A stretch of DNA of 64,000 nt, from assembly GCF_000757885.1 (NCBI RefSeq), contig NZ_JQCR01000003.1:620001-684000 (forward strand). Direction: 5' to 3'. Of this stretch, positions 18,298 through 27,949 are shown piece by piece. Source of the DNA: Paenibacillus wynnii. Lineage in GTDB: Bacteria; Bacillota; Bacilli; Paenibacillales; Paenibacillaceae. Numbering within the stretch: the stretch's first letter is position 1; each line of letters starts with the position of its first letter. The position numbers and the translations under genes are program-made. Below the pieces are notes generated by a model that made no database searches, was not told the DNA's origin, and saw only the letters and a list, made by a program, of their open reading frames with translations.

Positions 18298-18880
18298 CGG
18301 GGAGAACCTCTCACTGATTTGATTGTTCTCTAGTAACCGATAATACAAGTTTGTTTTAGATCCATTTTACTACTAGGACTCTGTACCTGTGATAAATATA
18401 GTTTAGAGGGAAAGTTTCCCTGTAAATCATAAATAAAACCTTGTAATCAACATGGAATTATCCATATTGGTAGCGTCAAGAAGTTTGTGGATAAGAGTAG
18501 AAGTATCTCCTAGGGTTATCCGCGAAAAAAAACGGAAAAACCTCTACCTACATGGGTGTCAATTTATATAGTTGCACATTCTACACTTATATTTCTCCTT
18601 TAGCACACTTTAGGGTGTTTAATTGCACTTTATACACTTATTTTTGGGTATTCCGGGGTTTAACCGGCATATTCATGTTTTTAGTTGCACAAAGTACATC
18701 TATCCATACATCACAGCACTAAAAGCTAGAAGTAAGTGTATAAGATACATCTATTTTACTGATGCCTCCGAAATATTCATCTAAAACCTAAAATCAGAGT
18801 GGGAAATTCCTTGTAATTAACTCCTTAGGAGTTGAATCCTTAATTAGTAGCAAAAATTCCTTCTTTTTATAAGCTGAAGA
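18298..18880 (+). repeat. CGGGGAGAACC intergenic repeat, copy B, interrupted
   Basis: 18298-18417 corresponds to copy A at 11213-11332 and 18832-18880 to its second block. Here the two blocks are about 415 nt apart, and the extra material contains the GTTGCAC repeats listed separately. TTTAGAGGGAAA followed by GTTTCCCTGTAAA makes a hairpin at about 18411-18426. The whole 18180-19307 gap has no supportable gene. Confidence 0.5.
18571..18760 (+). repeat. GTTGCAC...TACA(C/T)...TAT imperfect repeats
   Basis: Three direct imperfect copies: AGTTGCACATTCTACACTTAT (18570), AATTGCACTTTATACACTTAT (18621) and AGTTGCACAAAGTACATCTAT (18683), with a fourth, weaker AAGATACATCTATTTT at about 18742. Spacing is 51-62 nt, uneven, with AT-rich filler. 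Confidence 0.5.
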
Positions 18881-19162
18881 AAAAAACACAAAAAGCGAGA
18901 AGGAGCGAAAGGTAATTTGAAAACCATAGGAGCGATAGCAAACGCCTTGTATCCGAATTAACGTTACTACGTTTGTGAGCAGCATCCATGTGAACCCGTT
19001 GGAAGTCAATGATCGACTTTGAATTCACCTGTAAATAAAAGTTCAGTCTATATAATTATAGTATAGAAAGTAATTCATTTCCTTTAGTTTGAAATATTTG
19101 ATAAGGGTGTTCCTTTAGCCATTTATATGGTGATTGGAACTCCCTTATTTTTGGCCCATTTA

Positions 19163-19176
19163 TGAAAACGCTAACA
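19163..19176 (+). promoter_or_regulatory. cre site, perfect consensus match
   Basis: TGAAAACGCTAACA matches TGWNANCGNTNWCA at every defined position. It lies about 130 bp upstream of the chvE-like gene, a placement compatible with CcpA control of the importer. Confidence 0.7.
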
Positions 19177-19307
19177 AAGGTTTGATTTTTATAAAAACAG
19201 TAGTTTCATTGTAAATACCGCACCCACACTGCCTTGCTATACTCAACTTGTCAAACGAAGCATCCGCTTCCGTAAAGACAACAGAATAGTTCAGGGGGTA
19301 TGGCCAA

Positions 19308-20390
19308 ATGAAAAAATATTCATGGATGATGTTGACGATGGCACTTGTACTTATTTTATCCGCTTGTGGTAATGGTTCTAGTGGCAGTTCTGAAGGAGAT
19401 AAAGGCAAGGTTGGGATTGCAATGCCGACGAAATCTTCGGAGCGTTGGGTAAACGACGGCAACAACATGGTCAAAGAGTTCGAGAAGTTGGGTTATGGGA
19501 CGGATCTTCAATATGCGGAGGATGTCGTTGAGAATCAGGTTTCCCAGATTGAAAATATGATCACTAAAGGCGTAAATGCAATTGTAATCGCTTCAATTGA
19601 TGGCGAGGCACTGACAGACGTGTTGCAAAAAGCGCATGATGCCAACGTAAAAGTTATCGCTTATGACCGCTTAATCAAAAAAAGTGAATATGTAGACTAC
19701 TATGCTACTTTTGATAACTTTAAAGTCGGAGTGCTTCAAGGCTCATACATTGAAGAAAAGCTCGGACTGAAAGAAGGCAAGGGACCTTTCAATATTGAAT
19801 TGTTCGGCGGTTCCCCGGATGATAACAATGCGTACTTCTTCTTTGATGGAGCGATGTCCATCCTGAATCCTTATATCGAATCCGGTAAATTGGTTGTTCG
19901 CAGTAAACAGACAACTATGGATCAAGTTGCCACCCTTCGTTGGGATGGAGCAGCAGCTCAAGCCCGTATGGATAACCTGTTGAGCGCGAACTATGCTTCC
20001 GACAATCTGGATGCAGTCCTTTCTCCTTATGATGGTATCAGTATCGGTATTCTTTCCTCGCTTAAAGGTATTGGTTATGGTTCAGGAGACAAGAAACTTC
20101 CAGTAGTCACAGGTCAAGATGCTGAGCTTGCTTCCGTGAAATCTATCCTGGCTGGCGAACAGACACAAACCGTATTTAAAGATACTCGTGAGCTTGCAAA
20201 GAAAGCGGTAGAGATGACTGAAAGCGTGCTTAAAGGAACAGAAGCAGAAGTGAATGATACAAAAACCTATGACAATGGTGTCAAAATCGTACCTGCATAT
20301 TTGCTGGAGCCGGTATCTGTTGATGCTGCTAATCTAGATAAGGTTCTCGTAGAAGGCGGATATTACACTAAAGATCAACTCGGCCAATAA
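19308..20390 (+). CDS. chvE: multiple-monosaccharide ABC transporter binding lipoprotein
   Basis: A 360-aa lipoprotein: hydrophobic signal with lipobox LSACGNG, then a type-I periplasmic-binding domain of the ChvE group ([42 protein letters not shown]). ChvE-type proteins bind several aldoses, including xylose, galactose and arabinose. AGGGGGTATGG precedes the ATG. It is followed by the mmsA and mmsB genes, which complete the importer. Regulation is likely dual: activation by the upstream three-component module and CcpA repression or modulation through the cre at 19163. Confidence 0.88.
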   Translation: MKKYSWMMLTMALVLILSACGNGSSGSSEGDKGKVGIAMPTKSSERWVNDGNNMVKEFEKLGYGTDLQYAEDVVENQVSQIENMITKGVNAIVIASIDGEALTDVLQKAHDANVKVIAYDRLIKKSEYVDYYATFDNFKVGVLQGSYIEEKLGLKEGKGPFNIELFGGSPDDNNAYFFFDGAMSILNPYIESGKLVVRSKQTTMDQVATLRWDGAAAQARMDNLLSANYASDNLDAVLSPYDGISIGILSSLKGIGYGSGDKKLPVVTGQDAELASVKSILAGEQTQTVFKDTRELAKKAVEMTESVLKGTEAEVNDTKTYDNGVKIVPAYLLEPVSVDAANLDKVLVEGGYYTKDQLGQ

Positions 20391-20420
20391 TCAGCCGGTA
20401 ATGGATAGGGAAATGAGGAT

Positions 20421-20456
20421 GCGGCGGTGGGTCTGAATAAAGCCCGCTTGCCGCTT
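20421..20456 (+). promoter_or_regulatory. intergenic stem-loop between chvE and mmsA
   Basis: GCGGCGGTGGG can pair imperfectly with CCCGCTTGCCGC across a short loop, with no T-run behind it. Such structures after binding-protein genes often stabilise the upstream message so that the binding protein is made in excess. Confidence 0.4.
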
Positions 20457-20494
20457 CCGTTATTACAGTCACAAGGAAAGCTGGGTGAAAAGCA

Positions 20495-22024
20495 TTGACA
20501 GACTACATTTTGGAGATGAAGGGAATAACCAAAACGTTCCCCGGGGTCAAGGCACTCTCAAATGTTAACTTAAAGGTTAAAGAGGGTGAAATTCACGCTT
20601 TATGCGGCGAGAATGGCGCCGGCAAATCTACACTGATGAAAGTGCTCAGCGGTGTGTATCCTCACGGCAACTACGAGGGGGATATTTTATACAAAGGACA
20701 GGTCTGCCAGTTCAAAGATATCAAGGATAGCGAAAGTCTTGGGATTGTTATTATCCATCAAGAACTGGCGTTAATTCCGTATTTGTCGATTTCGGAAAAC
20801 ATCTTCCTCGGGAATGAGCAGGCGAAGCGTGGGGTGATCAACTGGAACGAAACGACGGTTAAGACAAGAGGACTGCTGCAAACCGTCGGCCTTAATGAAT
20901 CGCCTTTTACACAGGTATCCACTATCGGGGTCGGTAAACAGCAGCTGGTAGAGATCGCAAAAGCACTCTCCAAGGAAGTTAAGTTGCTTATTCTCGACGA
21001 ACCCACTGCGGCGCTCAATGAGGATGATAGTGAGAATCTGCTGGAGCTCATTTTGGAGCTCAAAAAACAAGGGATCTCGTCCATTATCATTTCGCATAAA
21101 TTGAACGAAATCGAGAAGATAGCGGATTCCGTAACGATACTTCGGGACGGCCAGACGATACAGACACTGGATATGAAGAAAGACCAAGTTACCGAGGATG
21201 TCATTATCAAGGGAATGGTTGGGCGTGACCTGACGAATCGATATCCCGAACGTACTCCGCAGATTGGAGAAACGATCTTTGAAGTGCGGAATTGGGAAGT
21301 GTACCATCCGACTCAACAGGACCGCAAAATGCTGAATAACATTAATATGCATATCCGCCGGGGTGAAGTGGTGGGCATCGCAGGTTTGATGGGTGCTGGG
21401 CGAACCGAGCTTGCCATGAGCGTCTTTGGCAGATCATACGGTAAACGCATCAGCGGCCAAGTATTCATGCACGGCAAGGAAGTGCATCTAACGGACATTA
21501 ACAAGGCGATGGACCACGGTTTAGCTTATGTTACAGAGGATCGCAAGCATTATGGACTGATTCTAATTGATGATATTAAGCGCAATATTTCTTTGAGCAG
21601 CTTGAAGAAGCTGTCCAAGCGTGGCGTGATTAACGAGAACGAAGAGGTGCTGGTTGCGGAGGAGTACCGCAGGAAGCTGAATATCAAATCGCCAAGTATC
21701 TTGCAAAAAACAGTGAATCTGAGCGGTGGCAATCAGCAGAAGGTTGTTCTGAGCAAATGGATCTATACGGGGCCGGATATTCTCATCTTGGATGAGCCTA
21801 CCCGTGGTATTGACGTAGGTGCCAAATATGAAATCTACTCGATTATTAATCAGCTGGCGTCCGAAGGTAAAGGTGTGCTAGTCATCTCCTCGGAGCTTCC
21901 CGAAATTCTGGGGATGTGTGACCGGATTTACATTATGAATGAAGGGCATATCAGCGGAGAAGTCGATCGGCAGGATGCATCGCAAGAGACCTTAATGAAA
22001 TACATGACACGAAGCAGGGGGTAA
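20495..22024 (+). CDS. mmsA: multiple-monosaccharide ABC transporter ATPase, tandem ABC
   Basis: A 509-aa fused double ABC ATPase (CUT2 type). The first domain has Walker A GENGAGKS (about 38-45), signature [13 protein letters not shown] and Walker [12 protein letters not shown]. The second domain has the degenerate P-loop [10 protein letters not shown] and an intact signature [14 protein letters not shown] with [14 protein letters not shown], as is usual for RbsA/XylG/GguA proteins. The TTG at 20495 is used; GCTGGGTGA lies upstream. It powers the MmsB permease 6 nt downstream. Confidence 0.88.
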   Translation: MTDYILEMKGITKTFPGVKALSNVNLKVKEGEIHALCGENGAGKSTLMKVLSGVYPHGNYEGDILYKGQVCQFKDIKDSESLGIVIIHQELALIPYLSISENIFLGNEQAKRGVINWNETTVKTRGLLQTVGLNESPFTQVSTIGVGKQQLVEIAKALSKEVKLLILDEPTAALNEDDSENLLELILELKKQGISSIIISHKLNEIEKIADSVTILRDGQTIQTLDMKKDQVTEDVIIKGMVGRDLTNRYPERTPQIGETIFEVRNWEVYHPTQQDRKMLNNINMHIRRGEVVGIAGLMGAGRTELAMSVFGRSYGKRISGQVFMHGKEVHLTDINKAMDHGLAYVTEDRKHYGLILIDDIKRNISLSSLKKLSKRGVINENEEVLVAEEYRRKLNIKSPSILQKTVNLSGGNQQKVVLSKWIYTGPDILILDEPTRGIDVGAKYEIYSIINQLASEGKGVLVISSELPEILGMCDRIYIMNEGHISGEVDRQDASQETLMKYMTRSRG

Positions 22025-22030
22025 TACCAA

Positions 22031-23194
22031 ATGGGAGCCATAGGTGAACTTTTCAAAAAAAATATCCGCCAATACGGCATGATTGTTGCACTGATCTTTA
22101 TATCCATTTTCTTTCAAATCCTTACGGATGGAATTTTGCTCAAGCCGCTTAACGTAACCAACCTGATCCTCCAGAACAGCTATATTCTTGTGCTGGCAAT
22201 CGGAATGGTGTTAGTCATTATTACCGGTCATATAGACCTTTCTGTAGGGTCAGTAGCCGCTTTTATCGGTGCATTATCAGCAATAATGATGGTGGACATG
22301 CAAATGAATCCGGTACTCGCCGTTGTTCTCTCCTTGCTTATGGGTGCACTGGTAGGAGCCTGGCAAGGGTTCTGGGTAGCCTATATTAAAATACCGGCTT
22401 TCATTGTAACGCTGGCGGGAATGCTGTTGTTCCGGGGTTTAACGATGATCGTACTAAATGGTCAATCGATTGCTCCTTTTCCAAAGACGTTTCAGAAAAT
22501 CAGTTCGGGATTTATACCCGATATATTTAATGGAAGTACGATGCATGTGTTAACGCTTATAATAGGTGTCCTTCTTTCCACACTTGTTGTGTATCAGGAA
22601 TTCAAAACCCGTAAAATTCAAACCAAATACGGTTTCGAACAATCCTCTGTTTGGCTATCTGTTGCAAAGTCAGCAGCGCTGGTACTTGTAATTAATGCAT
22701 TTACTTTTGTACTAGCTCAATATAATGGTATTCCGAATATCCTAGTTATTTTGCTGGTGCTGATCGCTATTTACTCCTTCGTAATGAACCGGATGACGAT
22801 GGGACGGCATATTTACGCATTGGGTGGAAATGAGAAGGCAGCAAGCCTTTCCGGTGTCAAAACCAAGCGGGTTACCTTCTGGGTATTCGTCAACATGGGT
22901 GTATTGGCAGCACTATCCGGACTTGTATTCGCAGCTCGATTGAATTCGGCAACACCTAAAGCGGGAACCAACTTTGAATTGGACGCGATTGCTGCTTGCT
23001 TTATTGGTGGAGCCTCTGCTTCAGGTGGGATCGGAACCGTAATCGGAGCTATTATCGGCGGTCTGGTTATGGGTGTTATGAATAACGGGATGTCACTCGT
23101 AGGTCTAGGTGTGGACTGGCAGCAAGGAATCAAAGGACTTGTACTCCTGTTGGCAGTTGGATTTGATATTTACAATAAATCAAAAACCTCCTAA
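22031..23194 (+). CDS. mmsB: multiple-monosaccharide ABC transporter permease
   Basis: A 387-aa permease with about ten membrane helices, of the GguB/MmsB type. Family signatures are ITGHIDLSVGSVAAF (about residues 64-78) and GRHIYALGGNEKAASLSGV (about 257-275), plus the glycine-rich FIGGASASGGIGTVIGA loop. It is larger than RbsC-type permeases because of the inserted segment around residues 180-230. A hairpin terminator follows, closing chvE-mmsA-mmsB. Confidence 0.88.
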   Translation: MGAIGELFKKNIRQYGMIVALIFISIFFQILTDGILLKPLNVTNLILQNSYILVLAIGMVLVIITGHIDLSVGSVAAFIGALSAIMMVDMQMNPVLAVVLSLLMGALVGAWQGFWVAYIKIPAFIVTLAGMLLFRGLTMIVLNGQSIAPFPKTFQKISSGFIPDIFNGSTMHVLTLIIGVLLSTLVVYQEFKTRKIQTKYGFEQSSVWLSVAKSAALVLVINAFTFVLAQYNGIPNILVILLVLIAIYSFVMNRMTMGRHIYALGGNEKAASLSGVKTKRVTFWVFVNMGVLAALSGLVFAARLNSATPKAGTNFELDAIAACFIGGASASGGIGTVIGAIIGGLVMGVMNNGMSLVGLGVDWQQGIKGLVLLLAVGFDIYNKSKTS

Positions 23195-23215
23195 ATTAGG
23201 CATATATCATACCCC

Positions 23216-23251
23216 AGCCGCTTCCGATTCACCTCGGAGGACGGCTTTTTC
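23216..23251 (+). terminator. rho-independent terminator after mmsB
   Basis: AGCCGCTTCCGA pairs with TCGGAGGACGGCT, with a C-A mismatch, followed by TTTTTCT. Confidence 0.75.
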
Positions 23252-23314
23252 TCACAACTTGTATTGATGGGCAAATCAATAGATAATAAAAGGTAAAAAA
23301 GAGGGAGGCCCCCC

Positions 23315-23941
23315 TTGCAGCTTATTGCCATGATTACGATGCTGATTGATCATATAGGATATATCTTTTTTCCACAGGATATGACCTGGAGGTATGTCGG
23401 GAGAATTGCTTTTCCGATCTATTGCTACGCTCTTGTTCAAGGGCATATTCATACATCCTCCAAAACGAAATATTTATTACGGCTGCTGCTGATTGCAGTT
23501 CTGGCACAGCTTCCCTATAATCTGGCGATAGATCCTCATGGACTGAATATCGTATTTACATTACTTTTGTCTGCTCTTGTCTTGGCAGTACTGGATCGCT
23601 TTCCAAACCCAGGGCTTGCGTTAATTTTGGTTGCTGGAGTTAGTGTAACTATGGATTATTTCCCTGTCGATTATGGAGCGTACGGCTTGCTGCTGGTGCT
23701 GATCTATCGTTATGCCAAATCCTATTGGATGGTACTAGGCCATTTGTTACTGAATAGCTTCTATCTATTCTATAGCGGTTGGGTTATACAGATGACAAGC
23801 TTATTGCCTACTCTAATGATTGCTTTCGGTCCAGCTCTTTGGGGACAGTTAGAGAAACGGCGTGTCCCACGTAAGGTTTGGTGGTCCTTTTATCCGGGAC
23901 ATCTGTTGATACTGGCTATAATAAAGATGTATTTATATTAA
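23315..23941 (+). CDS. TraX-like membrane protein
   Basis: A 208-aa integral membrane protein beginning QLIAMITMLIDHIGYIFFP, the hallmark start of TraX-family proteins (MxxMxIDHxG), with about seven hydrophobic segments. TraX acetylates F pilin; chromosomal relatives in Firmicutes have no established role and are probably membrane acyltransferases. The TTG start follows GAGGGAGG by 7 nt. It stands alone between two terminated units. Confidence 0.8.
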   Translation: MQLIAMITMLIDHIGYIFFPQDMTWRYVGRIAFPIYCYALVQGHIHTSSKTKYLLRLLLIAVLAQLPYNLAIDPHGLNIVFTLLLSALVLAVLDRFPNPGLALILVAGVSVTMDYFPVDYGAYGLLLVLIYRYAKSYWMVLGHLLLNSFYLFYSGWVIQMTSLLPTLMIAFGPALWGQLEKRRVPRKVWWSFYPGHLLILAIIKMYLY

Positions 23942-24025
23942 TTAAAAAACTGATAATTTACAAATCTTACCCTTACTGAGATAATAAACAGGTTATCAAA
24001 TTATCCCAGGTAGAGGAGAAATGCA

Positions 24026-25537
24026 ATGAGGAAATTTATCGCACGCTCAAAATGGTTTGTCCCTTTCATCGCAATACTATTAATCCTGGCAGGTTGTCAA
24101 TCTATTGGTGGTTTTGATACCACAAAGGCATTGATCGGAAACGTCGACGTCAAATCGTCAGAATCCAATATGACGTTCTCCCTAAATGCTGTACCTGCAG
24201 CTGGTATTAGCCAAGAGGATAAGGACATGATCGAACTTATCAATTCGTTCTCTTTAAATGTTAGTCATGTCAAGCTTCAGGACAATGGTAATATTTCAGC
24301 ACAAGGTTCTGTGATTTTTAAAAAGTTGAACTTGCCATTCTCAGTATACTTAGATAAGAAAGCTGTAGTATTTACTGTAGAAGGTGCTAAGCAGCCTTTC
24401 TACTACCCTATTGCTGACTATGAAGCATTACTTGGTGAGGAAGGACTGGATACTGCTAAGGCCGAGGAAGTTACCAAAATCATGACCCGTTTTGTGGTCA
24501 AGAATCTGCCGAATCCATCCGTAATTCAGGTGAGCCCTGTTACAGAAGCTGTTTATGGAGAGCAAGTGAGCATGACTAAACTACATGCTGAAGTTACAGG
24601 AGAGGAATTCCCTGCACTTCTTAAATCTTTCCTTAAATCAGTATCTAAGGATGCAGAAGGCTTAACAGAGCTGCTTAATGGTTTATATGATTATTTACTT
24701 CCTGTCATTAAATCAGCTGGCGAATCTGCCGATGACTTCTTAGGTTTGGGAGAAATTCCACTGGACAATAAAGAAGATGTTGTGACAGTTCTTCATGATG
24801 CGGTAAAACTTGCTGTTGATGCTGTGTTGTTGGTTTATGACAAACAGCTAAATAACCTGTATGAAACCACACCGGAACTGAAGACCGTATTAAGCAAGGA
24901 TACGAAGCTAAGCGTGGATCTCTTTGTGGACAGTGGACTTCATGTTCGCAAGCAGAACGTGGAATTGAACGTAGCGTTGCCATCAAGCGAAGACCTTCCT
25001 TTGAAGAGTATTTCCTTCAAATCGCAAAGTGAATCTTGGAATATCAACGGCAAGGTTACGGCTGATCAAATGAGCACTGAGGGTGCGTTTGATATGTCTT
25101 CCATTCAACTTACTCCTGGTCAAACCATGAGAAACTTTGATGTGAATTCAAATGCATATCGTATCCTGAAAGAGGATATGGGTATTACGAAGAAATCATT
25201 AGTTATCGCTCCTGATGATGAATATTACTATCCGGTTGTTGTTGGTAATACAACAATGGTACCTCTTCGTTATGTAGCTCAAGATTTGGATGCTAAAGTC
25301 GAATGGGATAAAGCAAACCGCCAGATTATTGTAACGGATGATCTCAGTGGCAAAAAAATCACATTCAAAATTGGCTCAAATGTAGCTGTCATTGACGGAG
25401 TTAAGGTTAAGCTTGAAAGCAAGGTATTCGTGGATGAGTATGGAGACACTTACGTACCTCTTCGTATATTGGTGGAATCCCTACAAGCAACAATAGAAAA
25501 GGATAGCGACGGCTATATCTTAATTGATCGTAAATAG
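24026..25537 (+). CDS. lipoprotein with C-terminal copper-amine-oxidase-N-like (stalk) domain
   Basis: A 503-aa exported lipoprotein: signal with lipobox LAGCQS, a large middle domain of unknown function (about 30-370), and a C-terminal Cu_amine_oxidN1/stalk domain (about 385-503) with NTTMVPLRYVAQDLDAKVEW and DTYVPLRILVESL. The stalk domain is found in many Paenibacillus surface proteins and is thought to act in envelope attachment, not amine oxidation. AGAGGAG precedes the ATG and a strong terminator follows. Confidence 0.8.
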   Translation: MRKFIARSKWFVPFIAILLILAGCQSIGGFDTTKALIGNVDVKSSESNMTFSLNAVPAAGISQEDKDMIELINSFSLNVSHVKLQDNGNISAQGSVIFKKLNLPFSVYLDKKAVVFTVEGAKQPFYYPIADYEALLGEEGLDTAKAEEVTKIMTRFVVKNLPNPSVIQVSPVTEAVYGEQVSMTKLHAEVTGEEFPALLKSFLKSVSKDAEGLTELLNGLYDYLLPVIKSAGESADDFLGLGEIPLDNKEDVVTVLHDAVKLAVDAVLLVYDKQLNNLYETTPELKTVLSKDTKLSVDLFVDSGLHVRKQNVELNVALPSSEDLPLKSISFKSQSESWNINGKVTADQMSTEGAFDMSSIQLTPGQTMRNFDVNSNAYRILKEDMGITKKSLVIAPDDEYYYPVVVGNTTMVPLRYVAQDLDAKVEWDKANRQIIVTDDLSGKKITFKIGSNVAVIDGVKVKLESKVFVDEYGDTYVPLRILVESLQATIEKDSDGYILIDRK

Positions 25538-25566
25538 TTGCCGTTCCCGTTTTTACCCTTCACATG

Positions 25567-25618
25567 AAGAAGCCCGGCTCTTTACCGCTTAATCGCGGAA
25601 GATCCGGGCTTCTTTTTT
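25567..25618 (+). terminator. rho-independent terminator
   Basis: AAGAAGCCCGG pairs with CCGGGCTTCTT, with a secondary CCGCTTAATCGCGG stem inside the loop and TTTTTT behind. Confidence 0.85.
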
Positions 25619-25619
25619 G

Positions 25620-25712
25620 AAATATAAGAAAGTATAATTTATTAGTATACTTTTCTTATATTTCTACGAGAAACGGGTACCGTCCCATTAAGGACGGCAA
25701 AGCCGTTTCTTC
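25620..25712. repeat. AGAAACGG hairpin repeat, copy 2
   Basis: AAATATAAGAAAAGTATAC-type arms form an inverted repeat (25620-25664), then GAGAAACGGGTACCGTCC and GGACGGCAAAGCCGTTTCTT form nested hairpins. The segment AGGACGGCAAAGCCGTTTCT is identical to one in the copy at 54399-54507. It fills the gap between two convergent genes. Confidence 0.65.
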
Positions 25713-25721
25713 TTGGTTTAT

Positions 25722-27128
25722 TTACCTTTCTGTCAAATTGACTTGAAGGTTTATGTTATCAGTTGCTTTAGGGGCAATCATAGTCTGTATATAACCTGGA
25801 ATGAACCCGTCAGTAACTTGATTCCACAACTTGAAACCCGGCATATCCTTGAGGTCTGCAGCACGACTTCCAGCAGTCCCGGCAAAGTAACGTACATTTA
25901 GCGCTGACATGGCTTCGGCCATCGATACTTTTTGTTCTTCTGTAAATTCACTTTCTTTTAGACTGTTATAAGCTTTGGTATATGAACCTTTTGCAAAGCT
26001 TTTTTCAGCATAAGCTTTGAAGTTCGTTAGATTTGGATCCGAAATTTGATTAGCTTTAGCCCAACCTTCAACATTAACAGGCACCGACTTGTAATTAACT
26101 GACCTAGTATTAGGATCAAAGGACATAGCCCCATATTGGTGAGGGTTAACTGCAAAAGCGCTGGTTGCGATATCATAAACGGGATTTAAAGTAGAATCTG
26201 CTGATTTCTGGCTAGGGTCTGGATCAAGGCGTATATCTTGCATATGAATGTGTCCTGATAAAGCTAGGTTAAGGCCGTTTTTGCGGAAATTCTTCATGGT
26301 TTCCTGGCTGTTATTCAGCTTAAATCCGGAAATAGACATACTGGTATGGTCCAACAGGTTATGATGCAGAACGGTAATAATGGAGGCATGCTCCTTGGCT
26401 GCAGACTTCACACACTCGTCTATCCATTTCAAAGTTGATGGAGCCACTCGTCCGTCCGTTTGGGGAAAGCCGAACTTTCGGTTATTCAAGTATTGGCTGC
26501 TATCGATCATCAGGAGCCATAAACCAGGAGCGGCTCGTACTGCATAGCTTAGCGTTTCTTTATCACGGAATAGTGCTTCATCATACCCATATTGACCGTA
26601 CATATCAGCAAACTCTTTATCCGTGATACTATCGATAACGATCTGTTTGTCATCTTTAAAGGCTCTTGCCCAAGGATTGAACAAGTCATGATTCCCCGGA
26701 ATTACATAAACGGCGGTTCCAGCCTTTTCAATTCGGTGCAGCTTTTTTGTTAATTCTTCGTGACTGCTGCGTTCTCCATTATTCGTTATATCCCCGCTAA
26801 GAATGACAAAGTCAGGCTTCTGCTGCTTAATATCGTAAACAAAGGCTTCTGTGATCTCATCTATATAAGGAAGAAGTTTGCCATCTCCTCCGTTAACATA
26901 GGTCTGGAAGGCTTGGCCTCCGTCCTGTAGACCTTTATCCAGATAGTGAAGATCTGTTGCCACCCAGAAAGAAACAGCCTTACGATCTCCCATATTCGCT
27001 GTTGCTGTCTCTGAGGGATTAGTAGAGTTTATGTTTTTACATCCTGCCAGACCGATACTTGCTGAAAGAATGAGCAGGGAGAGGAGAGGTCTTCCCTTTT
27101 TTAAAAGTGATGTTGTCCATAAATCCAT
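25722..27128 (-). CDS. exported metallophosphoesterase lipoprotein
   Basis: A 468-aa calcineurin-like phosphoesterase. The signal peptide ends in lipobox LAGCKN. The dimetal motifs are in order: ATDLHYLD, ILSGDITNNGE, IPGNHDLF, VLHHNLLDH and LSGHIHMQD. The enzyme would hydrolyse phosphoesters outside the cell; substrate unknown. The C-terminal ~120 residues after the catalytic domain match the usual length for this Firmicute group. AGAAGGTATACGG precedes the ATG. It stands as a single gene. Confidence 0.85.
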   Translation of the reverse strand: MDLWTTSLLKKGRPLLSLLILSASIGLAGCKNINSTNPSETATANMGDRKAVSFWVATDLHYLDKGLQDGGQAFQTYVNGGDGKLLPYIDEITEAFVYDIKQQKPDFVILSGDITNNGERSSHEELTKKLHRIEKAGTAVYVIPGNHDLFNPWARAFKDDKQIVIDSITDKEFADMYGQYGYDEALFRDKETLSYAVRAAPGLWLLMIDSSQYLNNRKFGFPQTDGRVAPSTLKWIDECVKSAAKEHASIITVLHHNLLDHTSMSISGFKLNNSQETMKNFRKNGLNLALSGHIHMQDIRLDPDPSQKSADSTLNPVYDIATSAFAVNPHQYGAMSFDPNTRSVNYKSVPVNVEGWAKANQISDPNLTNFKAYAEKSFAKGSYTKAYNSLKESEFTEEQKVSMAEAMSALNVRYFAGTAGSRAADLKDMPGFKLWNQVTDGFIPGYIQTMIAPKATDNINLQVNLTER

Positions 27129-27292
27129 TCCGTATACCTTCTTTCATTACATTGGCTGATTCATTATAGCTTAATCAGGTATTAATATATATCGGAATAA
27201 TAAAATTTGAAGTTAGGGACAATAGTAGTTGGTCAGGCAATGTTATATGGGTTAAAAGAAAGTATCTGAAATTAAATGGAGGTAGTGAATGT

Positions 27293-27892
27293 ATGACGAG
27301 TAATTTCTTTGAGGCAGTCAAGGCTAGACGTTCTGTATATGCGATCAGTAAACAATCCCCGGTATCCGATGCCAAAATTCAAGAGATTGTTGAAGAGGCG
27401 GTTCTACATAGCCCTACTTCGTTCAACTCCCAAACCTCTAGAGCTGTAGTTCTGTTGGGAGAGAAACATGATAAATTATGGGATATTACCACAGAAACCT
27501 TACGTAAAATTGTTCCTGCAGATCAATTTGAAGGCACTGCACAAAAGATGGGTTCATTCAAGAGTGGATACGGAACGGTCTTATTCTTTGAGGATCAAGC
27601 GATTTTGAAACAGCTACAGGAAAAGTATGCAGCATATGCTGATAATTTCCCGATCTGGTCGAATCAATCTTCAGGTATGCTTCAATATGTAGTATGGACT
27701 GCCTTTGCTGAAGTGAGCCTTGGCGCTTCGCTGCAGCATTATAACCCGTTGATTGACGATGAAGTTAAAGAAACTTGGGGCATTCCCGCCGAATGGAAAT
27801 TGATTGCTGAGCTTCCGTTCGGTTCAATTGCTGCTGCACCAGGTCCTAAGGAGTTCCAACCCATTGAACAACGTGTAAAAGTATTTAAATAA
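27293..27892 (+). CDS. nitroreductase family protein
   Basis: A 199-aa FMN-dependent oxidoreductase of the nitroreductase fold, closest in style to the Frm2/Hbn1-like group (AVKARRSVYAISK start; SPTSFNSQTSRAVVLLG; GMLQYVVWTAFAEVSLGASLQHYNP; GIPAEWKLIAELPFG). It would use NAD(P)H to reduce nitro or quinone compounds in the cytoplasm. GGAGGTAGTGAATGT precedes the ATG. A shared hairpin separates it from the convergent PPIase gene. Confidence 0.85.
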   Translation: MTSNFFEAVKARRSVYAISKQSPVSDAKIQEIVEEAVLHSPTSFNSQTSRAVVLLGEKHDKLWDITTETLRKIVPADQFEGTAQKMGSFKSGYGTVLFFEDQAILKQLQEKYAAYADNFPIWSNQSSGMLQYVVWTAFAEVSLGASLQHYNPLIDDEVKETWGIPAEWKLIAELPFGSIAAAPGPKEFQPIEQRVKVFK

Positions 27893-27896
27893 GCAT

Positions 27897-27938
27897 AAAA
27901 AAGAAGGACAGGGCTCCTAGGCCTTGTCCTTCTTTGGT
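27897..27938. terminator. bidirectional terminator
   Basis: AAGAAGGACAGGGC pairs with GCCTTGTCCTTCTT, flanked by A-rich and T-rich tails, between two convergent genes. Confidence 0.8.
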
Positions 27939-27949
27939 GTAGGGCAATA

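Noticed and set aside
18571..18760. GTTGCAC units as a CRISPR array
   Set aside because: Copies are imperfect, spacing is uneven and no cas gene is in the window.
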